Position numbers and translations under genes: made by a program
DNA from: Candidatus Proteinoplasmatales archaeon SG8-5
Lineage (GTDB): Archaea > Thermoplasmatota > Thermoplasmata > SG8-5
Length of the DNA: 5,269 bases
Assembly (NCBI GenBank): GCA_001595885.1
Contig: LSSH01000062.1
Coordinates: 1 to 5,269 of the forward strand
Direction: 5' to 3'
Shown here: positions 1 to 5,269 of the stretch, piece by piece
How positions within the stretch are numbered: position 1 is the first letter of the stretch
Layout of the letters: the number at the start of each line of letters is the position of its first letter
The notes under the pieces: model-generated
What the model saw: only the letters and a program-made list of their open reading frames with translations
Told to the model about the DNA's origin: nothing
Database searches by the model: none

Positions 1-244
1 CGTTCACCTTTCCGTTGACCAGACCGCCGTTTATGAGACCGTTCACCTTTCCGTTGACCAGCCCTCCGTTTATGAGGCCGTTCACTCGGCCGTTCACCCT
101 TCCGTTGACAAGGCCGTTCACCTTGCCGTTCACCAGCCCGCCGTTGACCAGGCCATTGACCTTTCCGACGCCGTTGATGAGCCCCCGCTGCATGAGCAGT
201 CCATTCACCTGTCCGTTAACGCGTCCCTGACCGTTGGTCAGGCC
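1..244 (-). repeat. Asn-Gly-rich coding repeat tract with a 39-bp tandem duplication
   Basis: Residues 606-686 of the zinc-ribbon protein consist of short units such as GLVNG, GLING, GKVNG and GRVNG, with an Asn-Gly pair every four to six residues over most of the tract. I count 16 complete NG pairs plus a final Asn at the edge. At the DNA level, bases 1-39 and 40-78 are direct tandem copies that match at 36 of 39 positions by hand alignment, encoding GLINGGLVNGKVN twice. More diverged units continue to about 244. The tract runs off the left edge, so its full length is unknown. The in-frame units and mostly synonymous differences show it is protein-coding, not a CRISPR or intergenic repeat. 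Confidence 0.92.
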
Positions 245-2059
245 GAAGGCGATCTCGGGAAGGCTCAGCGAAAGCGCCTGGACCTCGGCATCCTCCTGGA
301 CGCTGGTGTAGGATAGCTTTATCGATTCGTCAAAGCACTTGATAGCCTCCTCGTGCTCTCCCAGCTGCTCCAGAAGCTCGCCCTTCTCCTGCCAAAGGGC
401 CTCGTCCTCGGGGTTCTCCTCGAGCTTCGCGTCAATCTCCCCGATCTGCTCCCTTATCTTATCCTGAATAGTGTCATCGTCAAGCTTGACCTCGCCCTCC
501 TCGTCGACGTCCAGCAACTCTGAGATATCGATCTCTTCCTCTTCCCTCACTACCAAAAGTTCGAGTATCTTTCTCTTGTAATCTGTTCCTTTGTGGGGAT
601 TGAGCTCGGCCGCCATGTCCAGGCAGGCGATGGCCTCGTCCTTCCTCTCGAGAGCGATCAGAATTTCTGCCTTCTCCTCCCACAGCTCGTGGTTCTTTGC
701 ATCGGAGTACAGGGCAGTGTCTATCTCGGCCAATCGTCCTTCTTCCGGCGTGTCCGGCAACGTCAGGAGGTCCAGCCCAAGTTCTTTCTCGATCTCCTCC
801 TCGGTCAGCTGGATGGTCTCCCACCGCTTCTTGAAATCCTTGACGATCGACGGCTTCTTCTCCAACTTCTCGAGCTCGAGCAGCCCCTCGACCTCCCTCG
901 GAGAAACCAGCTCCTCGGCCTCCATCTCCTCAATCTCAGCCTTGATGTCGTCCGTCATGTCCTGTGTGATCTCTGGAAGCTCGAACGCTCCCTCCTCGGC
1001 GCGCCTTTCCTCCTCTTCCTCGGTTACATCGGCGCCACACACGCTGCAGCTTGTTGCGTTCTCGGAAACGAAGGCCCCGCATGCCTGGCAAAGGTAAAGG
1101 GACTGGTCGAACTCGTCCTTGGGTTCCCCATCGACGGGCCTTTCCGGTTCCATCTCTTCCTCATCAACGCCCTCGAAGACAACACCGCACTGGGTGCACT
1201 GGTCCGCATCCGCGGGTATGAATACGCCGCAGTTCGGGCATACGAACAACGTGGTCTGGTCCTTATACCAGAACCCGTCCTCCACTTCCCTCTCGAAATG
1301 GAACCCGCACTTGGGGCAGTCCTCGACCTCCTCGCCGATGTCGGCCCGACAGTTCGGGCACTTGAACTCTTTGGTCTCGGGGGGGGTCTCCTCCTCACCC
1401 TCAAAGACGATTCCGCAGGTCTGGCAGGACTCCGCATCCTCGGGGATGAACGCCCCGCAGCTTGGACAGATGTAAAGACTGGTGTCCTTCTGGTACCAGA
1501 ACCCATCAACATCATCCGGCTTTCTCGGTTCCGGCTCTTCAACAGCCTCTTCCTCTCCTTCGAAGACCGCTCCGCAGCTTGCGCATTCGGTGGAATCGCT
1601 TGCTATCATTGCACCGCACTCAGGGCAGAGGTACAGCCTGGGAACCTCCGTGCTGTACCAGTACCCGTCCCCGGAATCCTCGCCCGCTTTCTCGACTGGC
1701 TTTACCTCGGGTTCGACGCCCACGTCCTCCTCTTCACTGAACTCCACGCCGCAACTGGGGCATTTATCCGCCCCGGTACTGACCATGGAGCCGCACTCGG
1801 GACACAGAAAAAGGGATGCACCGGTCTCCAATTTATCCGCCTGTCTCTCATCCGAGGCTTCCACTATCGTGGCGGCGAAGTCCTTCATCTCAGTGGCCAA
1901 TTCATCCCAAATTCCGGGGACCTTCTCCAAGTCTTCGATTTTTGCCTTGGCGATGTCTTCGATGGTCTTGTAACCGGCGGCAAAGAGAGCCCGGGCCTTC
2001 TTTCTGCCGATTCTCGGGATCATCAGAAGTTCAACGATATCGTCGTCGGTATCTATCAT
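1..2059 (-). CDS. HhH / six-zinc-ribbon / TPR-like / Asn-Gly-repeat protein, C-terminus cut by window edge
   Basis: The reading frame is open from the ATG at 2059 to the left edge (686 codons, no stop). An in-frame TAA at 2074-2072 limits the start. Residues 8-65 resemble a paired helix-hairpin-helix domain (IPRIGRKKARALFAAGY, then LEKVPGI). Six zinc ribbons follow, each exactly C-x2-C-x10-C-x2-C, with first cysteines at 86, 145, 198, 234, 274 and 324. Ribbons 2, 3 and 5 are preceded by a D-G-[YF]-W-Y element and separated by Glu/Asp-rich linkers. Residues 354-430 are charged and probably helical. TPR-like helix pairs lie at about 447-489 and 543-583 (LWEEKAEIL, LWQEKGELL). From 606 onward the chain is Asn-Gly repeats. 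The parts suggest a scaffold: HhH usually binds DNA, ribbons bind metal and partners, TPRs bind proteins. No enzymatic domain is visible. The missing C-terminus could hold a membrane anchor, but this is unseen. Function is unknown; the gene itself is near certain. Confidence 0.93.
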   Translation of the reverse strand, partial: MIDTDDDIVELLMIPRIGRKKARALFAAGYKTIEDIAKAKIEDLEKVPGIWDELATEMKDFAATIVEASDERQADKLETGASLFLCPECGSMVSTGADKCPSCGVEFSEEEDVGVEPEVKPVEKAGEDSGDGYWYSTEVPRLYLCPECGAMIASDSTECASCGAVFEGEEEAVEEPEPRKPDDVDGFWYQKDTSLYICPSCGAFIPEDAESCQTCGIVFEGEEETPPETKEFKCPNCRADIGEEVEDCPKCGFHFEREVEDGFWYKDQTTLFVCPNCGVFIPADADQCTQCGVVFEGVDEEEMEPERPVDGEPKDEFDQSLYLCQACGAFVSENATSCSVCGADVTEEEEERRAEEGAFELPEITQDMTDDIKAEIEEMEAEELVSPREVEGLLELEKLEKKPSIVKDFKKRWETIQLTEEEIEKELGLDLLTLPDTPEEGRLAEIDTALYSDAKNHELWEEKAEILIALERKDEAIACLDMAAELNPHKGTDYKRKILELLVVREEEEIDISELLDVDEEGEVKLDDDTIQDKIREQIGEIDAKLEENPEDEALWQEKGELLEQLGEHEEAIKCFDESIKLSYTSVQEDAEVQALSLSLPEIAFGLTNGQGRVNGQVNGLLMQRGLINGVGKVNGLVNGGLVNGKVNGLVNGRVNGRVNGLINGGLVNGKVNGLINGGLVNGKVN

Positions 2060-2080
2060 GACAAGGCTTCGTTACACAGG

Positions 2081-2120
2081 GTCATATATAGGGATTATAG
2101 TAAAAACCTTAAATTTTATA
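2081..2120 (-). promoter_or_regulatory. Candidate archaeal promoter region for the zinc-ribbon gene (two TATA-like boxes)
   Basis: The 99-nt spacer 2060-2158 is much richer in A/T than the flanking genes. Read on the minus strand, it contains TATATA at 2090-2085, centred about 28 nt before the ATG at 2059, the distance expected for a leaderless transcript. A stronger-looking TATAAAAT at 2120-2113 would give a leader of about 30 nt. No convincing Shine-Dalgarno precedes the ATG, which favours leaderless initiation from the nearer box. A short inverted repeat, GTTA-A-TAAC, lies at 2126-2134 and could be chance. No clear oligo-T terminator for the upstream operon was found; the only minus-strand T run is five bases at 2106-2102. 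Confidence 0.5.
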
Positions 2121-2158
2121 TGAGAGTTAATAACAATCATAATACATTTTTTTGTAAT

Positions 2159-2863
2159 TTAGAAAACGGTGATGAACGGATTTATGCCCACCTCAAGAGT
2201 GTATCTTGAGTTCGACGGACCGATCTCTAGAATCATGCGGTCCAGTCCTTTCTTGAGAATGCTCGGTTCCTCTCCCTCCTCGTCACGGAGCTTCTTAATC
2301 AGGAACTCGCTGAACCTCTTGGATTTGGGATAGAAGTCCTCTGCCTTTTCAGCGAAGAAGGTTGTGGGGTAATATCTGACATGATTGCCCTCGGTGACAA
2401 TTGTGACCACTCCCAGCGTTTCCATCTCCTTCATGACGTTCGAGACGGTCTGGTGCGCTATACCAATGTCTTCGGCCAGAGTTCCCTGGGCGCTGCCAGG
2501 GTTCTCGAGGAGAGCTGACAACAATTCACCACCCATCTGACGGTTCAATAGAACAAACAACCTAACATCCTCTGGTGCGATCAACCCCTCGGGCAGGTGA
2601 ACGCTCCTTGAACCAACATCACGCTCGGTTACAAAACCCGAATCCTTCAGCTTGCCCAAATGCCAAAGGATTGTGTTGACGTTGATATCGAGAATGGCTG
2701 ATAGATCGGTCATCGAGATGCAGGGACAGGTCGTCAGTGCCGTATAGATTTGCCGCCGATTCTTGTTAGAGAAGGTCTTGACCGACCGCTTCTTCAACGT
2801 TCCTCGCTGATATTCCTTGTCCTTCAAGGCCGATTCCAGGGCCTTTCCCACGCCCTTCTTCAT
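2159..2863 (-). CDS. Dual winged-helix transcriptional regulator
   Basis: This 234-residue protein has two predicted winged helix-turn-helix units. The first, about 31-90, contains the recognition-helix stretch VNTILWHLGKLKDSGFV followed by a basic wing; the W-H-L-x-K-L pattern is common in archaeal wHTH proteins. The second, about 102-170, contains IAHQTVSNVMKEMETLGVV and a wing ending in VRYYPTTFF. Residues 1-30 are Lys/Arg-rich. The C-terminal 64 residues match no domain I can name. It probably binds DNA in the cytoplasm as a repressor or activator; its ligand and targets are unknown. The ATG at 2863 lies 3 nt after the stop of the KaiC-like gene, with a Shine-Dalgarno inside that gene's last codons. 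A Cys-Pro-Cys at 46-48 sits next to the first HTH. The TAA stop is at 2161-2159. Confidence 0.9.
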   Translation of the reverse strand: MKKGVGKALESALKDKEYQRGTLKKRSVKTFSNKNRRQIYTALTTCPCISMTDLSAILDINVNTILWHLGKLKDSGFVTERDVGSRSVHLPEGLIAPEDVRLFVLLNRQMGGELLSALLENPGSAQGTLAEDIGIAHQTVSNVMKEMETLGVVTIVTEGNHVRYYPTTFFAEKAEDFYPKSKRFSEFLIKKLRDEEGEEPSILKKGLDRMILEIGPSNSRYTLEVGINPFITVF

Positions 2864-2866
2864 GGA

Positions 2867-3745
2867 CTAGTCCTCATATTCCTGGATGATCTCCTCGACG
2901 ACCTCTTCGGGGGACATGTCATTGAAGTCCTCGTCCCTCAGCTCTTCCAAGACCTCGATGATCCTCTGGTGGACCCTCGCCGGTATCCTCCCCTTGTGTT
3001 CGTCGAGCATGTTCTTGAGCCTCTCAGGAAATGCTCTGGACGGCTCTGCCCTGGACTCTCCGGGATTCACCACCAGCCCCAGACCCTTGACGATGCTGTA
3101 GCTGTGCTCCATTTTGCTGTGTCTGCTGTTCCGGCATTTCATGACCTTTAGGCGCCTCTGAAGTCCAGCCTCACTGTCCACGAAGTTCCTCAGGTGTATG
3201 ACGCAATCGGCCAGGTACATGGGTATTACGGCTTCTCCACCCGACAGGTCACCGGCTGTCCCGTGCTCCTCCAATGTTGCTAGCACCGTGCCGACCTTGC
3301 GCGTCTCTTTCAGCATGAAACCGATGAGCTCCCTCTGCTCATAACGGTCGGTGACCGACCACATGACCGGCGTCAGCGGGTCAATGGAAATCCTTGCGTT
3401 GGCCCCGCCCTTCCAGTCTGCCACGAATCCCGGCAATTCCTTCTTGATGAAGGTTGAGAATTCCTGACCCGAGGCATCGATGAAGACGAGCCGCTCCTCC
3501 TCTATGTAATCGATGATCCTCTTCCACCCCATCTCGATGGCTTCCTTGATTATCTGTTCCTTGTTCTCATCGAGACTCACGAAAATGCCTTCCTGGCCGG
3601 CCTCGAGGCCCCGCCTGATGAACTGGGTCGCGAAGGTTGTCTTTCCGGCACCCGAGCAACCGATGACGACCGTCGAAGAATTCTCGTTGATGCCGCCGTC
3701 AAGCAGCGGGTTCAGACCGTACACTCCGCTCTTGAGCTTCCTCAC
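2867..3745 (-). CDS. Single-domain KaiC-like RecA-superfamily ATPase
   Basis: This 292-residue protein has the KaiC/RadA-type core. It opens with the SGVYGLNPLLDGGI signature at 6-19. The Walker A motif is GCSGAGKTT at 29-37, with catalytic Lys35. A Glu suited to water activation is at 60 in SLDENK. The Walker B strand is ARISIDPLTP, with Asp122. The subunit-interface segment KVMKCRNSRHS at 200-210 resembles the K-x-R-x2-x-H region by which KaiC proteins contact the neighbouring ATP site. Residues 229-292 form an acidic, probably helical tail outside the core. ATP binding and ring or filament assembly are therefore likely. Archaeal relatives act in signalling, motility or recombination, and the specific role here is unknown. 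The start is GTG at 3745, 2 nt after the pdxS stop, with AGAGG (3759-3755) 9 nt upstream. Its pairing with a winged-helix gene suggests signal transduction over DNA repair. Confidence 0.92.
   Translation of the reverse strand: MRKLKSGVYGLNPLLDGGINENSSTVVIGCSGAGKTTFATQFIRRGLEAGQEGIFVSLDENKEQIIKEAIEMGWKRIIDYIEEERLVFIDASGQEFSTFIKKELPGFVADWKGGANARISIDPLTPVMWSVTDRYEQRELIGFMLKETRKVGTVLATLEEHGTAGDLSGGEAVIPMYLADCVIHLRNFVDSEAGLQRRLKVMKCRNSRHSKMEHSYSIVKGLGLVVNPGESRAEPSRAFPERLKNMLDEHKGRIPARVHQRIIEVLEELRDEDFNDMSPEEVVEEIIQEYED
2871..2875 (-). promoter_or_regulatory. Shine-Dalgarno of the winged-helix gene, embedded in the preceding gene
   Basis: GAGGA on the minus strand lies 7 nt before the ATG at 2863 and overlaps the final Glu-Asp codons of the KaiC-like gene, whose TAG stop is at 2869-2867. 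This supports the chosen start and indicates translational coupling between the two genes. Confidence 0.7.
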
Positions 3746-3747
3746 CT

Positions 3748-4659
3748 TTACCAGCCTCTATCCTGCAACTTCTGCCCCTCAGGGATGTCGTCGATGTCCA
3801 GGCCCACCATGCCACTACCGAGGCCGCTGGACACCTCGAGCATGACCTTGGGGTCGTCGAAGTGGGCGACCGCCTCCACGATTGCCCTGGCCCTTTCCTC
3901 CGGGTTTTGAGACTTGAAGATACCCGAGCCTACAAAGACGCCGTCACTGCCCAGCATCATCATGAGCACGGCATCCGCGGGTGTGGCCACGCCTCCGGCC
4001 GCGAAATTCACGACGGGCAGTCTCTTCAAATCCGCAACCTCCTTGACGAGCTCGGGTGAGACATGGAATTCCATGCCCTTTTCCCTGTAATCCGCCTCGT
4101 CGTACAGTTCTTTCAGTTCTTCGATCTGGGTGGTGATCTGCCGCTGATGACGCACAGCCTCTATGATGTTGCCCGTCCCGGCCTCTCCCTTGGTCCTGAT
4201 CATGGCCGCGCCTTCCTCGATGCGCCTTAACGCTTCCCCCAGGTCGCGCGCACCGCAAACGAAGGGCACCTGGAACTCCTTCTTTGCAACGTGGAAGAAG
4301 GGATCAGCGGGGGTGAGGACCTCTGATTCGTCGATCATGTCCACGCCCAGGGCCTCCAATGCCCTGGCCTCGGCGATGTGGCCGATCCTCACCTTGGCCA
4401 TGACCGGAATGGACACGGTGTTCATTATCTCCATTATCTTCTCGGGGTCGGCCATCCTGGCAACTCCACCATCCTTGCGGATGTCCGCCGGCACCCTTTC
4501 CAGGGCCATGACCGCCACCGCGCCAGCGTTCTCAGCTATCTCGGCTTGTTCACTAGTCGTAACGTCCATGATCACTCCGCCCTTCTGCATCTTCGCAAAA
4601 CCGCGTTTGATGAGTTCGGTCCCGAACCTGAGTTTTTCCAAATCCAGTTCCAATGGCAT
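3748..4659 (-). CDS. pdxS: Pyridoxal 5'-phosphate synthase lyase subunit PdxS
   Basis: PdxS makes PLP from ribose 5-phosphate, glyceraldehyde 3-phosphate and ammonia supplied by the glutaminase PdxT, in the DXP-independent vitamin B6 pathway. It is a cytoplasmic (beta/alpha)8 barrel that forms a dodecamer. The 303 residues cover the full family length. Family signatures are GGVIMDV with Asp32, PVMAKVRIGH with the substrate-binding Lys89, and MIRTKGEAGTGN with the second lysine, Lys157. These sit at a constant offset of 8 from Asp24, Lys81 and Lys149 of Bacillus PdxS, so all key residues are present. VNFAAGGVATPADA and DGVFVGSGIFKS form the phosphate-binding part, and the chain ends with the usual D-R-G-W. 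The ATG at 4659 has GGTG 5 nt upstream. No pdxT is in the window, so the glutaminase must be encoded elsewhere. It is the first gene of a three-gene cluster. Confidence 0.98.
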   Translation of the reverse strand: MPLELDLEKLRFGTELIKRGFAKMQKGGVIMDVTTSEQAEIAENAGAVAVMALERVPADIRKDGGVARMADPEKIMEIMNTVSIPVMAKVRIGHIAEARALEALGVDMIDESEVLTPADPFFHVAKKEFQVPFVCGARDLGEALRRIEEGAAMIRTKGEAGTGNIIEAVRHQRQITTQIEELKELYDEADYREKGMEFHVSPELVKEVADLKRLPVVNFAAGGVATPADAVLMMMLGSDGVFVGSGIFKSQNPEERARAIVEAVAHFDDPKVMLEVSSGLGSGMVGLDIDDIPEGQKLQDRGW

Positions 4660-4662
4660 TCA

Positions 4663-4704
4663 ATCACCAATTGGCGAGGGGACAGTCCGTATTTAAGTCT
4701 TCGC
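4663..4704 (-). promoter_or_regulatory. pdxS promoter (BRE/TATA) and Shine-Dalgarno
   Basis: On the minus strand, a purine-rich BRE-like CGAAGA (4703-4698) is followed by the TATA-like TTAAATAC (4696-4689). A start site about 25 nt downstream would fall near 4667, leaving a leader of under 10 nt. GGTGAT at 4668-4663, just before the ATG at 4659, could act as Shine-Dalgarno, but the predicted start site lies so close that it may be partly lost from the transcript. The TATA box overlaps the TAA stop (4695-4693) of the upstream lipid gene. Confidence 0.6.
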
Positions 4705-5269
4705 TCCCAGTCTTTTTTTGCTACTCTGGTAGTAAGCCAAGAGCGGTCCGAAGACTACGTAAGCGAACATCAGGGCGACGGCAAAGAACTCGATGCTACG
4801 ACCGGGTATTTCAAACTGCCCGTCCGAGGTCAACTGCCAGATGAGAGGTATCGAGGCTAGCAGTATCACACCACCGCTGACGCCAGCCAGTCCTCTCCGG
4901 ACGGTCGGATAGGGTATGCTGCTGATCATGAGTATTGAAAGCATGATAGTGATTACGAGGACGAAAGATGCCTGCTCGTCGACGACGAGGGGGTTGTATT
5001 CGGGATTTCCCCATAACGTGCAGAGGGTTAAGACTACAACACTGGCAGCAGGTGTCGGAAGCCCGAGAAAATGGCTCTTGGCATAATCCTTACCCGCGAA
5101 CCTTGCGAGTCTGAGGATGCCGAAGGAAGCGTAGAACATACATGTGACCACAGCGACCGCATTCGGCATGTACACCCATGCACTTCCGAGGGACTTGTCA
5201 TAGAAGTTGTGGTAGATGATGAGCGCCGGGGCGAGACAGAATGAGACCGCGTCGGATATTGAATCGAGG
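4693..5269 (-). CDS. pssA: CDP-alcohol phosphatidyltransferase, phosphatidylserine/archaetidylserine synthase type, N-terminus cut by window edge
   Basis: The frame enters from the right edge and gives 191 residues up to the TAA at 4695-4693. The first visible residues, LDSISDAVSFCLAPA, are the end of the CDP-alcohol transferase signature (D-x3-D, visible residues 2 and 6); the preceding D-G-x2-A-R part must lie outside the window. SFGILRLARF followed by FLGLPTPAA matches the PssA branch better than PgsA. About six hydrophobic segments indicate an integral membrane enzyme. The expected reaction joins CDP-activated lipid to L-serine, releasing CMP; in an archaeon the lipid would be CDP-archaeol and the product archaetidylserine. 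Activity on another alcohol cannot be excluded. An internal GTG at 5175 would exclude the catalytic aspartates and is not the true start. It is 33 nt from pdxS and is probably transcribed separately, although read-through is possible. Confidence 0.9.
   Translation of the reverse strand, partial: LDSISDAVSFCLAPALIIYHNFYDKSLGSAWVYMPNAVAVVTCMFYASFGILRLARFAGKDYAKSHFLGLPTPAASVVVLTLCTLWGNPEYNPLVVDEQASFVLVITIMLSILMISSIPYPTVRRGLAGVSGGVILLASIPLIWQLTSDGQFEIPGRSIEFFAVALMFAYVVFGPLLAYYQSSKKRLGAKT

Noticed and set aside
1..240. Possible CRISPR array or intergenic tandem repeat
   Set aside because: The units are adjacent with no unique spacers and read in frame as Asn-Gly repeats continuous with the upstream coding sequence.
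226..242. Inverted repeat CCTGACC-GTT-GGTCAGG resembling a hairpin terminator
   Set aside because: It lies inside the coding frame (Leu-Thr-Asn-Gly-Gln-Gly), lacks a following T run, and fits the codons of the repeat tract.
1024..1542. Minus-strand open frames at 480-824 and 1024-1542
   Set aside because: They are alternative frames inside the zinc-ribbon gene, rich in Arg/Pro/Ser with no domain similarity, and incompatible with the ribbon-bearing frame.
593..2209. Plus-strand open frame of 538 codons antisense to the zinc-ribbon gene
   Set aside because: Its product has no recognisable domain, while the opposite strand has six perfectly spaced zinc ribbons and known folds. The frame stays open because the real gene seldom uses codons whose complements are stops.
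2867..3745. RadA recombinase identity for the ATPase
   Set aside because: It has no N-terminal HhH domain and its signatures (S-G-V-x-G-L-N, K-x-R near the interface) fit single-domain KaiC-like proteins better. A recombination role for a RadA paralogue cannot be fully excluded.
5173..5175. GTG as the start of a short 160-residue membrane protein
   Set aside because: The frame continues upstream to the window edge and includes the D-x3-D catalytic motif, so the gene starts outside the window.

Overview
The window looks like a chromosomal segment of an archaeon, most probably a member of Thermoplasmatota or a related euryarchaeal lineage. Supporting evidence includes BRE/TATA-type promoter elements, a dual winged-helix regulator, a single-domain KaiC-like ATPase, a PssA-type lipid synthase, and a protein ending in Asn-Gly repeats (GLVNG, GKVNG), a low-complexity style I associate with that group. 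The lineage is inference; the window has no rRNA or other marker. Every gene I can support is on the minus strand, so transcription runs from high to low coordinates.

Layout in transcription order. (1) 5269-4693: C-terminal 191 residues of a CDP-alcohol phosphatidyltransferase of the phosphatidylserine/archaetidylserine synthase type; its N-terminus lies beyond the right edge. (2) 4659-3748: complete pdxS, the PLP synthase lyase subunit, with its own promoter overlapping the stop codon of the preceding gene. (3) 3745-2867: KaiC-like RecA-fold ATPase, 2 nt after pdxS, with a GTG start. (4) 2863-2159: dual winged-helix DNA-binding protein, 3 nt after the ATPase gene. (5) 2158-2060: AT-rich spacer with TATA-like boxes. 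(6) 2059-1: an open frame of 686 codons running off the left edge. It encodes an N-terminal helix-hairpin-helix domain, six zinc ribbons of identical spacing, an acidic helical region with TPR-like motifs, and an Asn-Gly repeat tract.

Genes 2-4 are packed tightly enough to be one translationally coupled operon. PLP synthesis enzymes are widespread, but the direct coupling to a KaiC-like ATPase plus a winged-helix protein suggests a small ATP-dependent regulatory module. Whether it controls vitamin B6 synthesis, the neighbouring zinc-ribbon gene, or something unrelated cannot be told from this sequence. The zinc-ribbon/NG-repeat protein is the most unusual object here. No mobile elements, CRISPR arrays, tRNA or rRNA genes were seen, and the many plus-strand open frames are antisense shadows. 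No stretch over 300 bases lacks a gene.
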